Shown here: positions 1 through 7,157 of the stretch, one piece after another | Numbering within the stretch: position 1 is the stretch's first letter | Layout of the letters: every line of letters begins with the position of its first letter | Source of the DNA: Streptomyces sp. NBC_00691 | GTDB lineage: Bacteria; Actinomycetota; Actinomycetes; Streptomycetales; Streptomycetaceae | Direction of reading: 5' to 3' | Assembly (NCBI RefSeq): GCF_036226665.1 | Contig: NZ_CP109007.1 | Span: 4,752,501 to 4,816,500 of the forward strand | DNA length: 64,000 bases | Notes under the pieces: model-generated | What the model was told of the DNA's origin: nothing | Seen by the model: the letters and a program-made list of their open reading frames with translations, nothing else | Database searches by the model: none | Translations under genes and position numbers: made by a program

Positions 1-682
1 CGGCGAGCGCGATGCCGAGTGCGAGGGGTACGGCGCGGGGGATGGTGCGGGCCGGATCGCGGACCTCCTCACCGAGCGTGGCGATGCGCGCGTACCCCGC
101 GAATGCGAAGAAGAGCAAACCAGCGGCCTGCAGAACGCCGCCTGTGGTGAGTCCCGCGCCGGGGGAGGCGGGGCGCGTCCCGCCGGCCCCGAGGGCGACC
201 ACGACGACCGCGACGAGGACCGCGAGAACGAACCCGACGATCACCCGGGTGAGCAGCGCCGACTTCTGGACTCCGCCGTAGTTGACGGCGGTCAGGGCCA
301 CCACGGCGGCCACCGCCACCGCGTGCGAGTGCTCCGGCCACAGGTACGCGCCGACGGTCAGCGCCATCGCCGCGCAGGAGGCCGTCTTGCCCACCACGAA
401 CGCCCAGCCCGCGAGGTACCCCCAGAACGATCCGAGGCATTCGCGACCGTACACATAGGTGCCGCCCGAACGGGGGTACCGGGCCGCGAGCCGGGCCGAG
501 GCCATGGCGTTGCAGTACGCGACGACGGCGGCGGTCCCAAGCGCGAGGAGCAAGCCGCTCCCGGACCCGGCGGCCCCCGCGGCCGGCCCGAGCGCGACGA
601 AGATCCCGGCCCCGACCATGGCGCCGAGCCCGATCACGACCGCGTCGAAGACACCGAGGGACCGGCGCAGCTCAGCACTCAT
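1..682 (-). CDS. APC-family amino acid permease, N-terminal part (cut by window edge)
   Basis: This is the first 227 or so residues of an integral membrane permease, likely an amino acid/proton symporter. The reading frame starts at the ATG at 682 and is open to the left edge, so the C-terminal half is missing. Residues 12-32 form the first membrane helix and carry GAMVGAGIF (20-28), the glycine-rich substrate-binding motif of the APC superfamily. Further hydrophobic helices follow, and the conserved segment GYARIATLGEEV lies near the cut end. The substrate cannot be told from this part. A strong hairpin at 696-753 separates it from the alkB-like gene upstream. Confidence 0.85.
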   Translation of the reverse strand, partial: MSAELRRSLGVFDAVVIGLGAMVGAGIFVALGPAAGAAGSGSGLLLALGTAAVVAYCNAMASARLAARYPRSGGTYVYGRECLGSFWGYLAGWAFVVGKTASCAAMALTVGAYLWPEHSHAVAVAAVVALTAVNYGGVQKSALLTRVIVGFVLAVLVAVVVVALGAGGTRPASPGAGLTTGGVLQAAGLLFFAFAGYARIATLGEEVRDPARTIPRAVPLALGIALA

Positions 683-695
683 GCGCCGCAGCCTA

Positions 696-753
696 GGGCC
701 TGTCGTCACACTCCCGTCGTCGGAGGGGCAGACGGGAGTGTGACGACGGGCCC
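696..753 (-). terminator. Long perfect hairpin downstream of the alkB-like gene
   Basis: The 23-nt arms at 696-718 and 731-753 are almost perfectly complementary with a 12-nt loop. It lies 18 nt past the stop of the alkB-like gene and just before the permease start, so it probably ends the repair-gene transcript. There is no clear T run, as is common in Streptomyces. Confidence 0.7.
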
Positions 754-771
754 TGGGGGGTTTCCTGTCGA

Positions 772-1434
772 TCAGGCCGGGCTCACGGCGTCAGGCCCTC
801 CCCCGTCCACCCGCAGCCCCGTCTCCCGCAGGGTGATGTTGAGCCGCCCGGTGAGCCCGAGGGCGGGATCGGCCGTCCCCGGCCAGACCTTCGGCACCCC
901 GTGATGGACCCACCGCGAGGCCCCGCCGAACACGAACAGGTCGCCGGAGGCCAGCTCGACGTCCTGGTAAGGGCGCCCCCGGCTCTCCTCGTTGCCGAAG
1001 CGGAACACGCACCGGTCCCCGAGACTCAGCGACACCACCGGCGCGCCCGAACGCTCCTCGCGGTCCTGGTGCATCCCCATCCGCGCCCCCGGCGCGTAGA
1101 AGTTCACCAGCGCGGTGTCGGGAGTGAACCCGCCGTCGTCCCCGTACGCCTCGGCGAGCGCCTCCCGGCCCAGGCGCACGAGCCACGCGGGCAACGGCGC
1201 CCCGACGGAGTCGAGATACCGGTACGGGACCCACTGCCGGCCCAGACACAGCGACCGCACCGACATGACCCCGCCACCGGGCAGCACGGTCTGCCGGTAC
1301 GGCACCGGCCCGCGTCCCCACTCCCGGCAGACGTCCACCAGCTCCCGCTGCCGCGCGGGCGCGAGCCACGCGGGCACGTGCACCGCGCCGGGCGCGATCG
1401 TGGCCCGCTCGCGGGGGAACAGGCCCTCGGTCAC
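772..1434 (-). CDS. AlkB-like 2-oxoglutarate/Fe(II) dioxygenase (DNA alkylation repair)
   Basis: A 220-residue protein of the AlkB family, which oxidatively removes alkyl groups from DNA bases. Iron ligands are visible as H122 and D124 in MHQDRE, with the distal histidine in WVHHGV (177/178). The 2-oxoglutarate-binding arginines are R197 and R203 in RLNITLR. I chose the GTG at 1434 because it overlaps the stop codon of the upstream ogt-like gene by 4 nt (GTGA), indicating translational coupling. The frame is open further upstream, but that part shadows ogt. The pairing of direct reversal (Ogt) and oxidative demethylation suggests a two-gene alkylation-repair operon. Confidence 0.88.
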   Translation of the reverse strand: MTEGLFPRERATIAPGAVHVPAWLAPARQRELVDVCREWGRGPVPYRQTVLPGGGVMSVRSLCLGRQWVPYRYLDSVGAPLPAWLVRLGREALAEAYGDDGGFTPDTALVNFYAPGARMGMHQDREERSGAPVVSLSLGDRCVFRFGNEESRGRPYQDVELASGDLFVFGGASRWVHHGVPKVWPGTADPALGLTGRLNITLRETGLRVDGGGPDAVSPA

Positions 1435-1928
1435 ACCGGGGCCCCCTCCAGGCCGAGGAGCCGCTCCTTGCGGTCGAGTCCCGCGGCATAGCCGCGCAGA
1501 CCGCCGTCGGCCCCGATCACCCGGTGGCAGGGCCGCACCACGAGCAGCGGATTGCGCCCGATCGCGGTCCCCACGGCCCGAACACCGGCGCCCGGGGAGC
1601 CGACGCGCCGGGCGATCTCCCCGTACGAGACGGTCGTGCCGTACGGGATCTCCTCCAGGGCCCGCCAGACGCGACGCTGGAACTCGGTCCCGGCCCCGCC
1701 GTCGAGCGGCAGGTCGAACCGGTCGCGCCGCCCGGCGAAGTACTCGTCGAGCTGCCCGGCGACCTCGGCGAAGGCCTCGGGCGCGAGCGTCCACCCGTCC
1801 TCGACCTCGACGGCGCCCTTCTGCCCCGGCAGGGACAGCGAGCGCAGCACGGCACGGCCCCCTTCGGCGAGCTGCCCGACCAGCAGCATCTCGCCCAGGG
1901 GGCCGTCGACGTACGCGTACACGGTCAT
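1431..1928 (-). CDS. ogt: Methylated-DNA--protein-cysteine methyltransferase
   Basis: A 165-residue suicide alkyltransferase that moves the alkyl group from O6-alkylguanine to its own cysteine. The active-site motif PCHRV places the acceptor at C134, and the following GGLRGYAAGLDRK is the typical active-site loop. The DNA-binding helix region FQRRVWRALEEIPYGTTVSYGEIA is present at about 83-106. The ATG at 1928 is preceded by a GGAGAGGA ribosome site. A longer frame starting at 2009 adds an unlikely arginine-rich leader. It is translationally coupled to the AlkB-like gene downstream. Confidence 0.92.
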   Translation of the reverse strand: MTVYAYVDGPLGEMLLVGQLAEGGRAVLRSLSLPGQKGAVEVEDGWTLAPEAFAEVAGQLDEYFAGRRDRFDLPLDGGAGTEFQRRVWRALEEIPYGTTVSYGEIARRVGSPGAGVRAVGTAIGRNPLLVVRPCHRVIGADGGLRGYAAGLDRKERLLGLEGAPV

Positions 1929-2022
1929 GGCTGGTTCCTCTCCCCGCACGGGTCTTCCACGTCCAGTGTGCGGGGACCGCCGTGCCTCGGGCTGGCGGTA
2001 TTCGGACACGAGCCTCGACGGG

Positions 2023-2514
2023 TCAGCGGTAGTTCACGAACTGGATCGCGAAGTCGAAGTCCTTGCCCTTGAGCAGCGCCTGCACGGCCTGCAGGTCGTC
2101 CCGGCTCTTCGAGCTGACCCGCAGCTCGTCACCCTGGACCTGCGCCTTGACGCCCTTGGGGCCCTCGTCGCGGATGGCCTTCGCGACCTTCTTGGCGTTC
2201 TCCTGGGAGATGCCCTCGGTGACCGACGCGAAGAGCTTGTACTCCTTGCCGGACAGCTGCGGTTCACCCTCGACGTCCAGCGACTTCAGCGAGATGCCCC
2301 GCTTGATCAGCTTGGTCTGGAAGATGTCGAGGATCGCCATGACGCGCTCCTCGCCGTTGGCCTGCATGAGGATCTTCTCGCCCGACCACGAGATCGAGGC
2401 GTTGGTTCCCTTGAAGTCGTAGCGCTGCGAGATCTCCTTCACGGCCTGGTTGAGGGCGTTGTCGACCTCCTGCCGCTCGACCTTGGACACGATGTCGAAA
2501 CTGGAGTCGGCCAT
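2023..2514 (-). CDS. YajQ family nucleotide-binding protein
   Basis: A 163-residue protein of the YajQ/UPF0234 family, small cytosolic proteins of two ferredoxin-like domains. Some members bind nucleotides or cyclic di-GMP. The N-terminal MADSSFDIVSKVERQEVDNA and the C-terminal FVNYR are characteristic, and the length matches the family. The ATG at 2514 has an AAGGAG ribosome site 11 nt upstream. It is transcribed alone between ogt and tRNA-Tyr. The role in Streptomyces is not established. Confidence 0.9.
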   Translation of the reverse strand: MADSSFDIVSKVERQEVDNALNQAVKEISQRYDFKGTNASISWSGEKILMQANGEERVMAILDIFQTKLIKRGISLKSLDVEGEPQLSGKEYKLFASVTEGISQENAKKVAKAIRDEGPKGVKAQVQGDELRVSSKSRDDLQAVQALLKGKDFDFAIQFVNYR

Positions 2515-2684
2515 GACTCGTGGCTCCTTGCTCGGATGCTGGGGGTACAGCCCAAAGCCTAGGGGGTGAGTCACGGCCCGAACCGCTGATCAATCCGGTG
2601 GCGGACCACCCCCGGGGATCAGGTATTGTTTACGTCGTTGCCACGGAACACCGCCGAAAAGCGGCTCCACGGCAGCGATCTCAT

Positions 2685-2766
2685 GGCGATGTGCCCGAGT
2701 GGCCAATGGGAGCGGACTGTAAATCCGTCGGCTTAGCCTACCCAGGTTCGAATCCTGGCGTCGCCA
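2685..2766 (+). tRNA. tRNA-Tyr (GUA)
   Basis: The acceptor arms GGCGATG (2685-2691) and CGTCGCC (2759-2765) pair with one G-U. The anticodon loop CTGTAAA contains GTA, and a long variable arm marks it as class II. No CCA is encoded. A G/C-rich hairpin at about 2778-2808 follows and may terminate it. Confidence 0.95.
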
Positions 2767-2777
2767 CGCGAAACGGA

Positions 2778-2815
2778 AGGTCCCCGGTGCTTGCACCGGG
2801 GGCCTTCCTTCGTTT
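2778..2815 (+). terminator. Hairpin after tRNA-Tyr
   Basis: GGTCCCCGGTG and CACCGGGGGCC form a stem with a short loop, followed by TTCCTTCGTTT. It lies 12 nt past tRNA-Tyr and before the end of the convergent SDR gene. Confidence 0.7.
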
Positions 2816-2836
2816 CCGTGGCCGGGGCCCGACCCG

Positions 2837-3493
2837 TCAGTTTCCGGCCATGTCCTTCACCGCGACCGAGAGCGGCGTCGAGCCCGAGATGAGTTCCAGG
2901 GTCAGGCCGGACGTCGCCGGGGTGTCCAGGAGTTCGGCGATCGCCGCCGCCACGTCGTCGCGGGGGACCGGGCCGCGGCCCGTGCGGGCCTCCAGCCGGA
3001 CCAGGCCCGTGCCCGCGTCGTCCGTGAGGCTGCCGGGGCGCAGGATCGTCCAGTCCAGGGCCGTGCGGGAGCGGACCTCGTCGTCGGCCGCGCCCTTGGC
3101 GCGCAGATAGGCGTCGAAGACCTCGTCCCCCGCGTGCGTGGCGTCCGCGCCCATCGACGAGACGACGATGTACCGGCGTACGCCCGCGCGTTCGGCCGCG
3201 TCGGCGAACAGGACCGCCGCCGCGCGGTCCACCGAGTCCTTGCGGTCCACGCCGCTGCCCGGGCCCGCGCCGGCCGCGAAGACGGCCGCGTCGGCGCCCT
3301 GGAGCACGGCGGCGACCATCTCGACCGACGCCGACTCCAGGTCCAGGACGACGGGCTCGGCCCCCGCGTCCCGCAGGTCCCCGGACTGTTCCGGTCTGCG
3401 GATGATGCCCGCGACCTCGTGCCCGTGCGCCGAGAGCAGCCTCTCCAGGCGCAGGGCGATCTGACCGTGTCCTCCAGCGATGACGATGCGCAT
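2837..3493 (-). CDS. NAD(P)-binding SDR-type oxidoreductase / NAD(P)H-binding protein
   Basis: A 218-residue atypical short-chain dehydrogenase with an N-terminal Rossmann motif, MRIVIAGGHGQIALRL (GxxGxxx at 7-13). It also has SSMGAD and DWTILRPGSLTDD, typical of the NmrA/YwnB-like NAD(P)-binding group. The start at 3493 lies 2 nt after the amidohydrolase stop at 3496, so the two are one transcript. Substrate unknown. Confidence 0.85.
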   Translation of the reverse strand: MRIVIAGGHGQIALRLERLLSAHGHEVAGIIRRPEQSGDLRDAGAEPVVLDLESASVEMVAAVLQGADAAVFAAGAGPGSGVDRKDSVDRAAAVLFADAAERAGVRRYIVVSSMGADATHAGDEVFDAYLRAKGAADDEVRSRTALDWTILRPGSLTDDAGTGLVRLEARTGRGPVPRDDVAAAIAELLDTPATSGLTLELISGSTPLSVAVKDMAGN

Positions 3494-3495
3494 AC

Positions 3496-4776
3496 TCACG
3501 ACCGTACGACGGGACCGGCCGGAGGGCTTCCCGGCTCGGGCGGCCGCTCCGGGCGCGCCTGACGGGGCAGGTCGAGCGCGGCCGCCGAGTCGCAGTACTC
3601 GCGCACCGCGCTCGTCCGGGCCACCACCCGCCCCCGGTGCACCACGATCCGGCTGTACGCGAGGGACAGCACGCCCGACAGGCGCTCGCCGCGCACCGCG
3701 AGCAGCTCCGCCGGGAAACCGGCCTCGACCCGCACCTCCGGCAGCCCCATCACGGCCCGCGCCTCGGCGCTCACCGCCGCGTAAGCCTCTTCCGGCGGCA
3801 GCCCGCCGAGCGAGGCCAGCAGGTACGCCGCCTCCAGCGGATCGCCGCGCCCCACCGGGTTGGCCACGTCCCGCATCGCCCCGCTGCCCGCGGCGAGCCG
3901 CACCCCGGCCGCCCGCAGCAGCCGGACCGGCGCCGCGCCGCGCAGCTCCGTACCCCCGCAGCCGCCCTGCGGCAGGCACACCACGGTCACCCCGGCCGCC
4001 GCGAGCCCGTCCGCCGCCCGCCGGGCCACGTCGGAGGGGAGCCGGCCGAGGCCCGCGCAGGGGCCGATCGTCACTCCGGGCCGCAGCCCGCCGGCCATCG
4101 CCGCGAGCCGGGCGAGCCGGGCCGGGTCGTCCCCGTCGGTGTGCAGGTCGACGGGGACGCCGTGCTCGGCCGCGACCTCCAGGACCGCCTCGACGTACCC
4201 CGCCGGGTCCGGGTCGAGGTCCGGGCAGCCGCCCACCACCCCGGCGCCCATCTTCACCGCGTCCCGCAGCAGCGCCAGTCCGTCCGCGCCGGCCACCCCG
4301 GTGAGCAGCCTCGGGACGGCGACGGCGGTGAGGTCCACGAGGCCGCGGAGCGAACGCCGGGCCTGGAGGACGGCCTCGAGCGGGCCGAGCCCGTGGACGT
4401 CGCCGATCCGCACGTGCGCGCGTTGCGCGGTCGCGCCGTGGCCGAGCTGGAGCAGCGCCGCCTCGGTGGCCCGGCGCTGCACCTCCTCGGGGGCGTACGA
4501 GACGGGTCCGGGGGAGTCGCCGGAGAGCGCGGTGTCGGCGTGGGCGTGGGGTTCGGCGGCGGCGGGCAGCAGCAGATAGCCGGCGAGGTCCACACGCGCG
4601 CCCGTGGCGGTGAGGCTGCCGGCCGTGCCGACCGCCTCGATCCGGCCGCCGACGAGCCGTACGTCCACGGTCCGCCCGTCGGTGAGCCGTGCGTGGGAGA
4701 GCAGGAGAGAGGTCGAGTCGGCCGTGGTGGCGGCCCCGTCCTCGGGCGGCTGGGGCTGCTTGCTGTCGGCTGACAT
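3496..4776 (-). CDS. Amidohydrolase, cytosine-deaminase-like
   Basis: A 426-residue metal-dependent hydrolase of the amidohydrolase superfamily. The N-terminal metal motif HAHAD (77-81) follows LAGYLLLPAAAEP. VDLHTDGDDP matches the HxDExxD region of cytosine deaminases but has G in place of the catalytic glutamate. That makes the exact reaction doubtful. GGLRPGVTIGPCAGLG lies where the family has its GHC-type motif. It is first in a two-gene unit with the downstream SDR. The ATG at 4776 lies after a GGAG-like site in the leader. Confidence 0.78.
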   Translation of the reverse strand: MSADSKQPQPPEDGAATTADSTSLLLSHARLTDGRTVDVRLVGGRIEAVGTAGSLTATGARVDLAGYLLLPAAAEPHAHADTALSGDSPGPVSYAPEEVQRRATEAALLQLGHGATAQRAHVRIGDVHGLGPLEAVLQARRSLRGLVDLTAVAVPRLLTGVAGADGLALLRDAVKMGAGVVGGCPDLDPDPAGYVEAVLEVAAEHGVPVDLHTDGDDPARLARLAAMAGGLRPGVTIGPCAGLGRLPSDVARRAADGLAAAGVTVVCLPQGGCGGTELRGAAPVRLLRAAGVRLAAGSGAMRDVANPVGRGDPLEAAYLLASLGGLPPEEAYAAVSAEARAVMGLPEVRVEAGFPAELLAVRGERLSGVLSLAYSRIVVHRGRVVARTSAVREYCDSAAALDLPRQARPERPPEPGSPPAGPVVRS

Positions 4777-4942
4777 CGGGGCTCCTCAAGGCTCCTCAAG
4801 ATCAAGATCACGAAGCGTGGGGCAGAGCCTAGGGGCGCTCGGACCGAGCTTCGAGGAGGAGCGCAATAGTCGTACCGATGAGGCCACGAGTGGCGTACGG
4901 GACGCCTGGTGAGGGCCGTTGTGAGGGCACCGGGAAACGGAT

Positions 4943-4972
4943 TTGGGTGATGGGCCGGAGACCGTGTAATGT
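4943..4972 (+). promoter_or_regulatory. Candidate vegetative promoter for tRNA-Thr
   Basis: TTGGGT (4943-4948) and TAATGT (4967-4972) are separated by 18 nt. They sit immediately upstream of tRNA-Thr, which begins 12 nt after the -10 element, so transcription could drive the tRNA-Thr/tRNA-Met/rpmG unit. Confidence 0.55.
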
Positions 4973-4983
4973 CTTCCTCGCTC

Positions 4984-5056
4984 GCCCCAATAGCTCAGTC
5001 GGTAGAGCGTCTCCATGGTAAGGAGAAGGTCTACGGTTCGATTCCGTATTGGGGCT
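4984..5056 (+). tRNA. tRNA-Thr (GGU)
   Basis: A 73-nt cloverleaf. Acceptor arms GCCCCAA and TTGGGGC pair fully, U8/A9 are in place, and the anticodon loop ATGGTAA contains GGT. No CCA is encoded. Confidence 0.95.
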
Positions 5057-5099
5057 CTGGTGAGAAGGGCCCGCCCTCGGGCGGGATCCGGATCATCAA

Positions 5100-5172
5100 A
5101 GCGGTGTAGCTCAGTCGGTAGAGCAAGCGGCTCATAATCGCTGTGTCACCGGTTCAAGTCCGGTCACCGCTA
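5100..5172 (+). tRNA. tRNA-Met (CAU), elongator type
   Basis: A 73-nt cloverleaf. Acceptor arms AGCGGTG (5100-5106) and CACCGCT (5165-5171) pair, the discriminator is A, and the anticodon loop CTCATAA contains CAT. The A-U first pair fits an elongator rather than an initiator tRNA. It lies 43 nt after tRNA-Thr. Confidence 0.93.
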
Positions 5173-5258
5173 CACACGGTAGCCGATTGTGGGGTCGGTC
5201 CTTCGATCGGCTACTCTTTTATGCGTTCATCCGTCCCATCCGTCCAAGGAGCACTCAC

Positions 5259-5423
5259 GTGGCTGCCACCGACGTCCGCCCGAAGATCACGCTGGCCTGC
5301 GTGGAGTGCAAGGAGCGGAACTACATCACCAAGAAGAACCGGCGTAACAACCCGGACCGTCTTGAGATGAAGAAGCACTGCCCCCGCTGCAACTCGCACA
5401 CTGCACACCGCGAGACGCGCTAA
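5259..5423 (+). CDS. rpmG: 50S ribosomal protein L33
   Basis: A 54-residue L33 that starts at GTG 5259 ([17 protein letters not shown]) with AAGGAG upstream. It keeps both CxxC pairs of the zinc-binding C+ form: CVEC near the N terminus and CPRC near the C terminus. Streptomyces usually also has a zinc-free L33 copy elsewhere, controlled by zinc supply (family knowledge). It is co-oriented with tRNA-Thr and tRNA-Met and is followed by a strong terminator at 5435-5468. Confidence 0.95.
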
Positions 5424-5434
5424 TCAGGCTCGCA

Positions 5435-5468
5435 CACGAGGCCGTCCCCACTCGGGGGCGGCCTCGTG
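5435..5468 (+). terminator. Hairpin terminator after rpmG
   Basis: CACGAGGCCG and CGGCCTCGTG form the outer stem, with an inner CCCC/GGGG pairing, 11 nt after the rpmG stop. T residues follow (TGTCGTTTGT). Confidence 0.8.
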
Positions 5469-5505
5469 TCGTTTGTCGGCAACAGATCCAGGAGGTACCG
5501 AGCCC

Positions 5506-5958
5506 ATGGCGCTCGACCAGTCCTTCGTGGGCCGGACCTATCCGCCCACCCCTGCCTACGAGGTCGGCCGGGAGAAGATCCGCGAGTTCGCCGAGGCGAT
5601 CGGCGACGCGAATCCGGCCTACGTCGATCAGGAAGCGGCCAAGGAGCTCGGGCACCCCGATGTGATCGCTCCGCCGACCTTCGTGTTCGCCATCACGTTC
5701 AAGGCGGCGGGCGCGGTCATCGAGGACCCCCAGCTGGGTCTCGACTACAGCCGGGTCGTCCACGGCGACCAGAAGTTCGCCTACACCCGGCCCGTGCGCG
5801 CCGGTGACCGGCTCTCGGTGACCTCCACCATCGAGGCGATCAAGTCCATGGCGGGCAACGACATCCTGGACATCCGCGGCGAGGTCCACGACGAGTCCGG
5901 CGAGCATGTCGTGACCGCCTGGACGAAGCTCGTCTCCCGCGCACCCGAGGGGGTCTGA
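5506..5958 (+). CDS. MaoC-like dehydratase, HadA/C-type N-terminal subunit
   Basis: A 150-residue hot-dog-fold protein. It resembles the HadA/HadC subunits of the (3R)-hydroxyacyl-ACP dehydratase, with the FAS1-type dehydratase N-terminal pattern (VGRTYPPTPAYEVGREKIREFAEAIG; APPTFVFAI). These subunits lack the catalytic His/Asp and shape the acyl tunnel, while the HadB-like partner carries catalysis. The partner starts 3 nt after this stop, so the pair is likely a heterodimer. The ATG at 5506 has a GGAGG site. In Streptomyces, which lack mycolic acids, the substrate is not known. Confidence 0.85.
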   Translation: MALDQSFVGRTYPPTPAYEVGREKIREFAEAIGDANPAYVDQEAAKELGHPDVIAPPTFVFAITFKAAGAVIEDPQLGLDYSRVVHGDQKFAYTRPVRAGDRLSVTSTIEAIKSMAGNDILDIRGEVHDESGEHVVTAWTKLVSRAPEGV

Positions 5959-5960
5959 CC

Positions 5961-6389
5961 ATGACCGCGAAGATCGCCTACGACGAGGTCGAGGTCGGCA
6001 CCGAGCTGCCCGCGCAGAGCTTCCCCGTGAGCCGCGCCACACTCGTCCGGTACGCCGGCGCCTCGGGGGACTTCAACCCCATCCACTGGAACGAGAAGTT
6101 CGCGGTGGAGGTCGGCCTCCCCGACGTCATCGCCCACGGCATGTTCACCATGGCCGAGGCGATCCGCGTCGTCACCGACTGGGCCGGCGACCCCGCCGCC
6201 GTCGTCGAGTACGGCGTCCGTTTCACCAAGCCCGTCGTCGTCCCCAACGACGAGGCCGGCGCGCTGATCGAGGTCAGCGCCAAGGTCGCCGCGAAGCTGG
6301 ACGACCAGCAGGTGCGGGTCGACCTCACCGCGACGTGCGCGGGCCAGAAGGTCCTGGGCATGTCCCGGGCCGTGGTCCGGCTCGCGTAG
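5961..6389 (+). CDS. MaoC-like dehydratase, HadB-type catalytic subunit
   Basis: A 142-residue hot-dog protein with the R-hydratase signature: YAGASGDFNPIHWNEKFA holds the catalytic D and H, followed by GLPDVIAHGMFTM. It therefore supplies the hydratase/dehydratase active site for the complex with the preceding gene. The family acts on (3R)-hydroxyacyl-ACP or -CoA. Spacing of 2 nt indicates co-translation. A hairpin terminator follows. Confidence 0.88.
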   Translation: MTAKIAYDEVEVGTELPAQSFPVSRATLVRYAGASGDFNPIHWNEKFAVEVGLPDVIAHGMFTMAEAIRVVTDWAGDPAAVVEYGVRFTKPVVVPNDEAGALIEVSAKVAAKLDDQQVRVDLTATCAGQKVLGMSRAVVRLA

Positions 6390-6417
6390 TCGCACCGATC
6401 ACTCGTCGATCGGAGAG

Positions 6418-6443
6418 GGGCGGCCGCGGAGAGCGGCCGCCCT
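6418..6443 (+). terminator. Hairpin terminator after the dehydratase pair
   Basis: GGGCGGCCGC pairs with GCGGCCGCCC across a short loop, followed by TTCTTTCCCC. Confidence 0.75.
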
Positions 6444-6459
6444 TCTTTCCCCTTGCGTG

Positions 6460-6479
6460 GTTAGTGATTGAGCACTAAC
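6460..6479. promoter_or_regulatory. TetR operator upstream of the regulator gene
   Basis: GTTAGTGATTGAGCACTAAC is a perfect inverted repeat with 7-bp arms. It lies 9 nt before the tetR ATG. The same GTTAGT-N8-ACTAAC core recurs upstream of the adjacent MFS gene at 7118-7137, as expected for autoregulation plus pump control. Confidence 0.8.
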
Positions 6480-6488
6480 TTTGTTTGC

Positions 6489-7058
6489 ATGGTCAGGATG
6501 AGTGCGGAGGAGCGGCGCGAGAGCGTCGTTCGCGCGGCGATGAGCGAGTTCAGCCGCGGCGGGTACCACGGCACGTCCACCGAGGCGATCGCCAAGCGCG
6601 TCGGCGTCTCGCAGCCGTATCTCTTCCGGCTCTTCCCTGGGAAGAAGGCCATCTTCCTGGCCGCCTCCGAGCGCTGCATCAGCGACACCATCCGGGTCTT
6701 CGAAGAGGCCTCGAAGGGGCTGACCGGCCAGGAGGCCCTGCATGCCATGGCCGCCGCGTACACCCGGATCATCACCGAGGACCCCGACCGGCTCCTCATG
6801 CAGATGCAGGTGTACGTGACCGTCGCCGCCGCCGAGGCGGCCGGTGACCACGAGTTCGGCGAGGCCGTGCGGGCCGGCTGGACGGCGCTCTGGGAGACCG
6901 TCCACCTCGCGCTCGGCGCGGACGCCGACGAGACCACGACCTTCCTGGCGTACGGGATGCTCATCAACACCCTCGTCGCCATGGGCTTTCCGCCGGAGCA
7001 CCGGGTCTGGGAGGGGTTCTACCCCTCCGTCCGCCGCCCCGGCGGCCAGGAGGGGTAG
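6489..7058 (+). CDS. TetR/AcrR family transcriptional regulator
   Basis: A 189-residue regulator with the N-terminal TetR helix-turn-helix at about residues 10-55: ERRESVVRAAMSEFSRGGYHG, then VSQPYLFRLFPGKKAIF. The C-terminal part is an all-alpha ligand domain with no recognisable ligand motif. The ATG at 6489 is chosen because an upstream TTG frame start lies inside the operator; the ATG at 6498 is an alternative. The downstream MFS exporter is co-oriented and carries a matching operator. This regulator likely represses itself and the pump until a toxic ligand binds. Confidence 0.88.
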   Translation: MVRMSAEERRESVVRAAMSEFSRGGYHGTSTEAIAKRVGVSQPYLFRLFPGKKAIFLAASERCISDTIRVFEEASKGLTGQEALHAMAAAYTRIITEDPDRLLMQMQVYVTVAAAEAAGDHEFGEAVRAGWTALWETVHLALGADADETTTFLAYGMLINTLVAMGFPPEHRVWEGFYPSVRRPGGQEG

Positions 7059-7117
7059 CGCCGCCGCCCGGCCTCACGTGTCCCACCGGACGCGGCGGCT
7101 CTTTCATGGGCACGAAA

Positions 7118-7137
7118 GTTAGTCAGTAATAACTAAC
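7118..7137. promoter_or_regulatory. TetR operator upstream of the MFS exporter
   Basis: GTTAGTCAGTAATAACTAAC shares the outer GTTAGT/ACTAAC arms and 20-bp length with the site at 6460-6479. It ends 20 nt before the MFS start codon, so it covers the likely promoter or leader. Confidence 0.8.
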
Positions 7138-7157
7138 CTGAGATCTGAGGGGCAGTC

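Noticed and set aside
772..1794. A 340-residue version of the AlkB-like protein
   Set aside because: The extra N-terminal part is the shadow of the ogt gene; the GTG at 1434 gives the normal family length.
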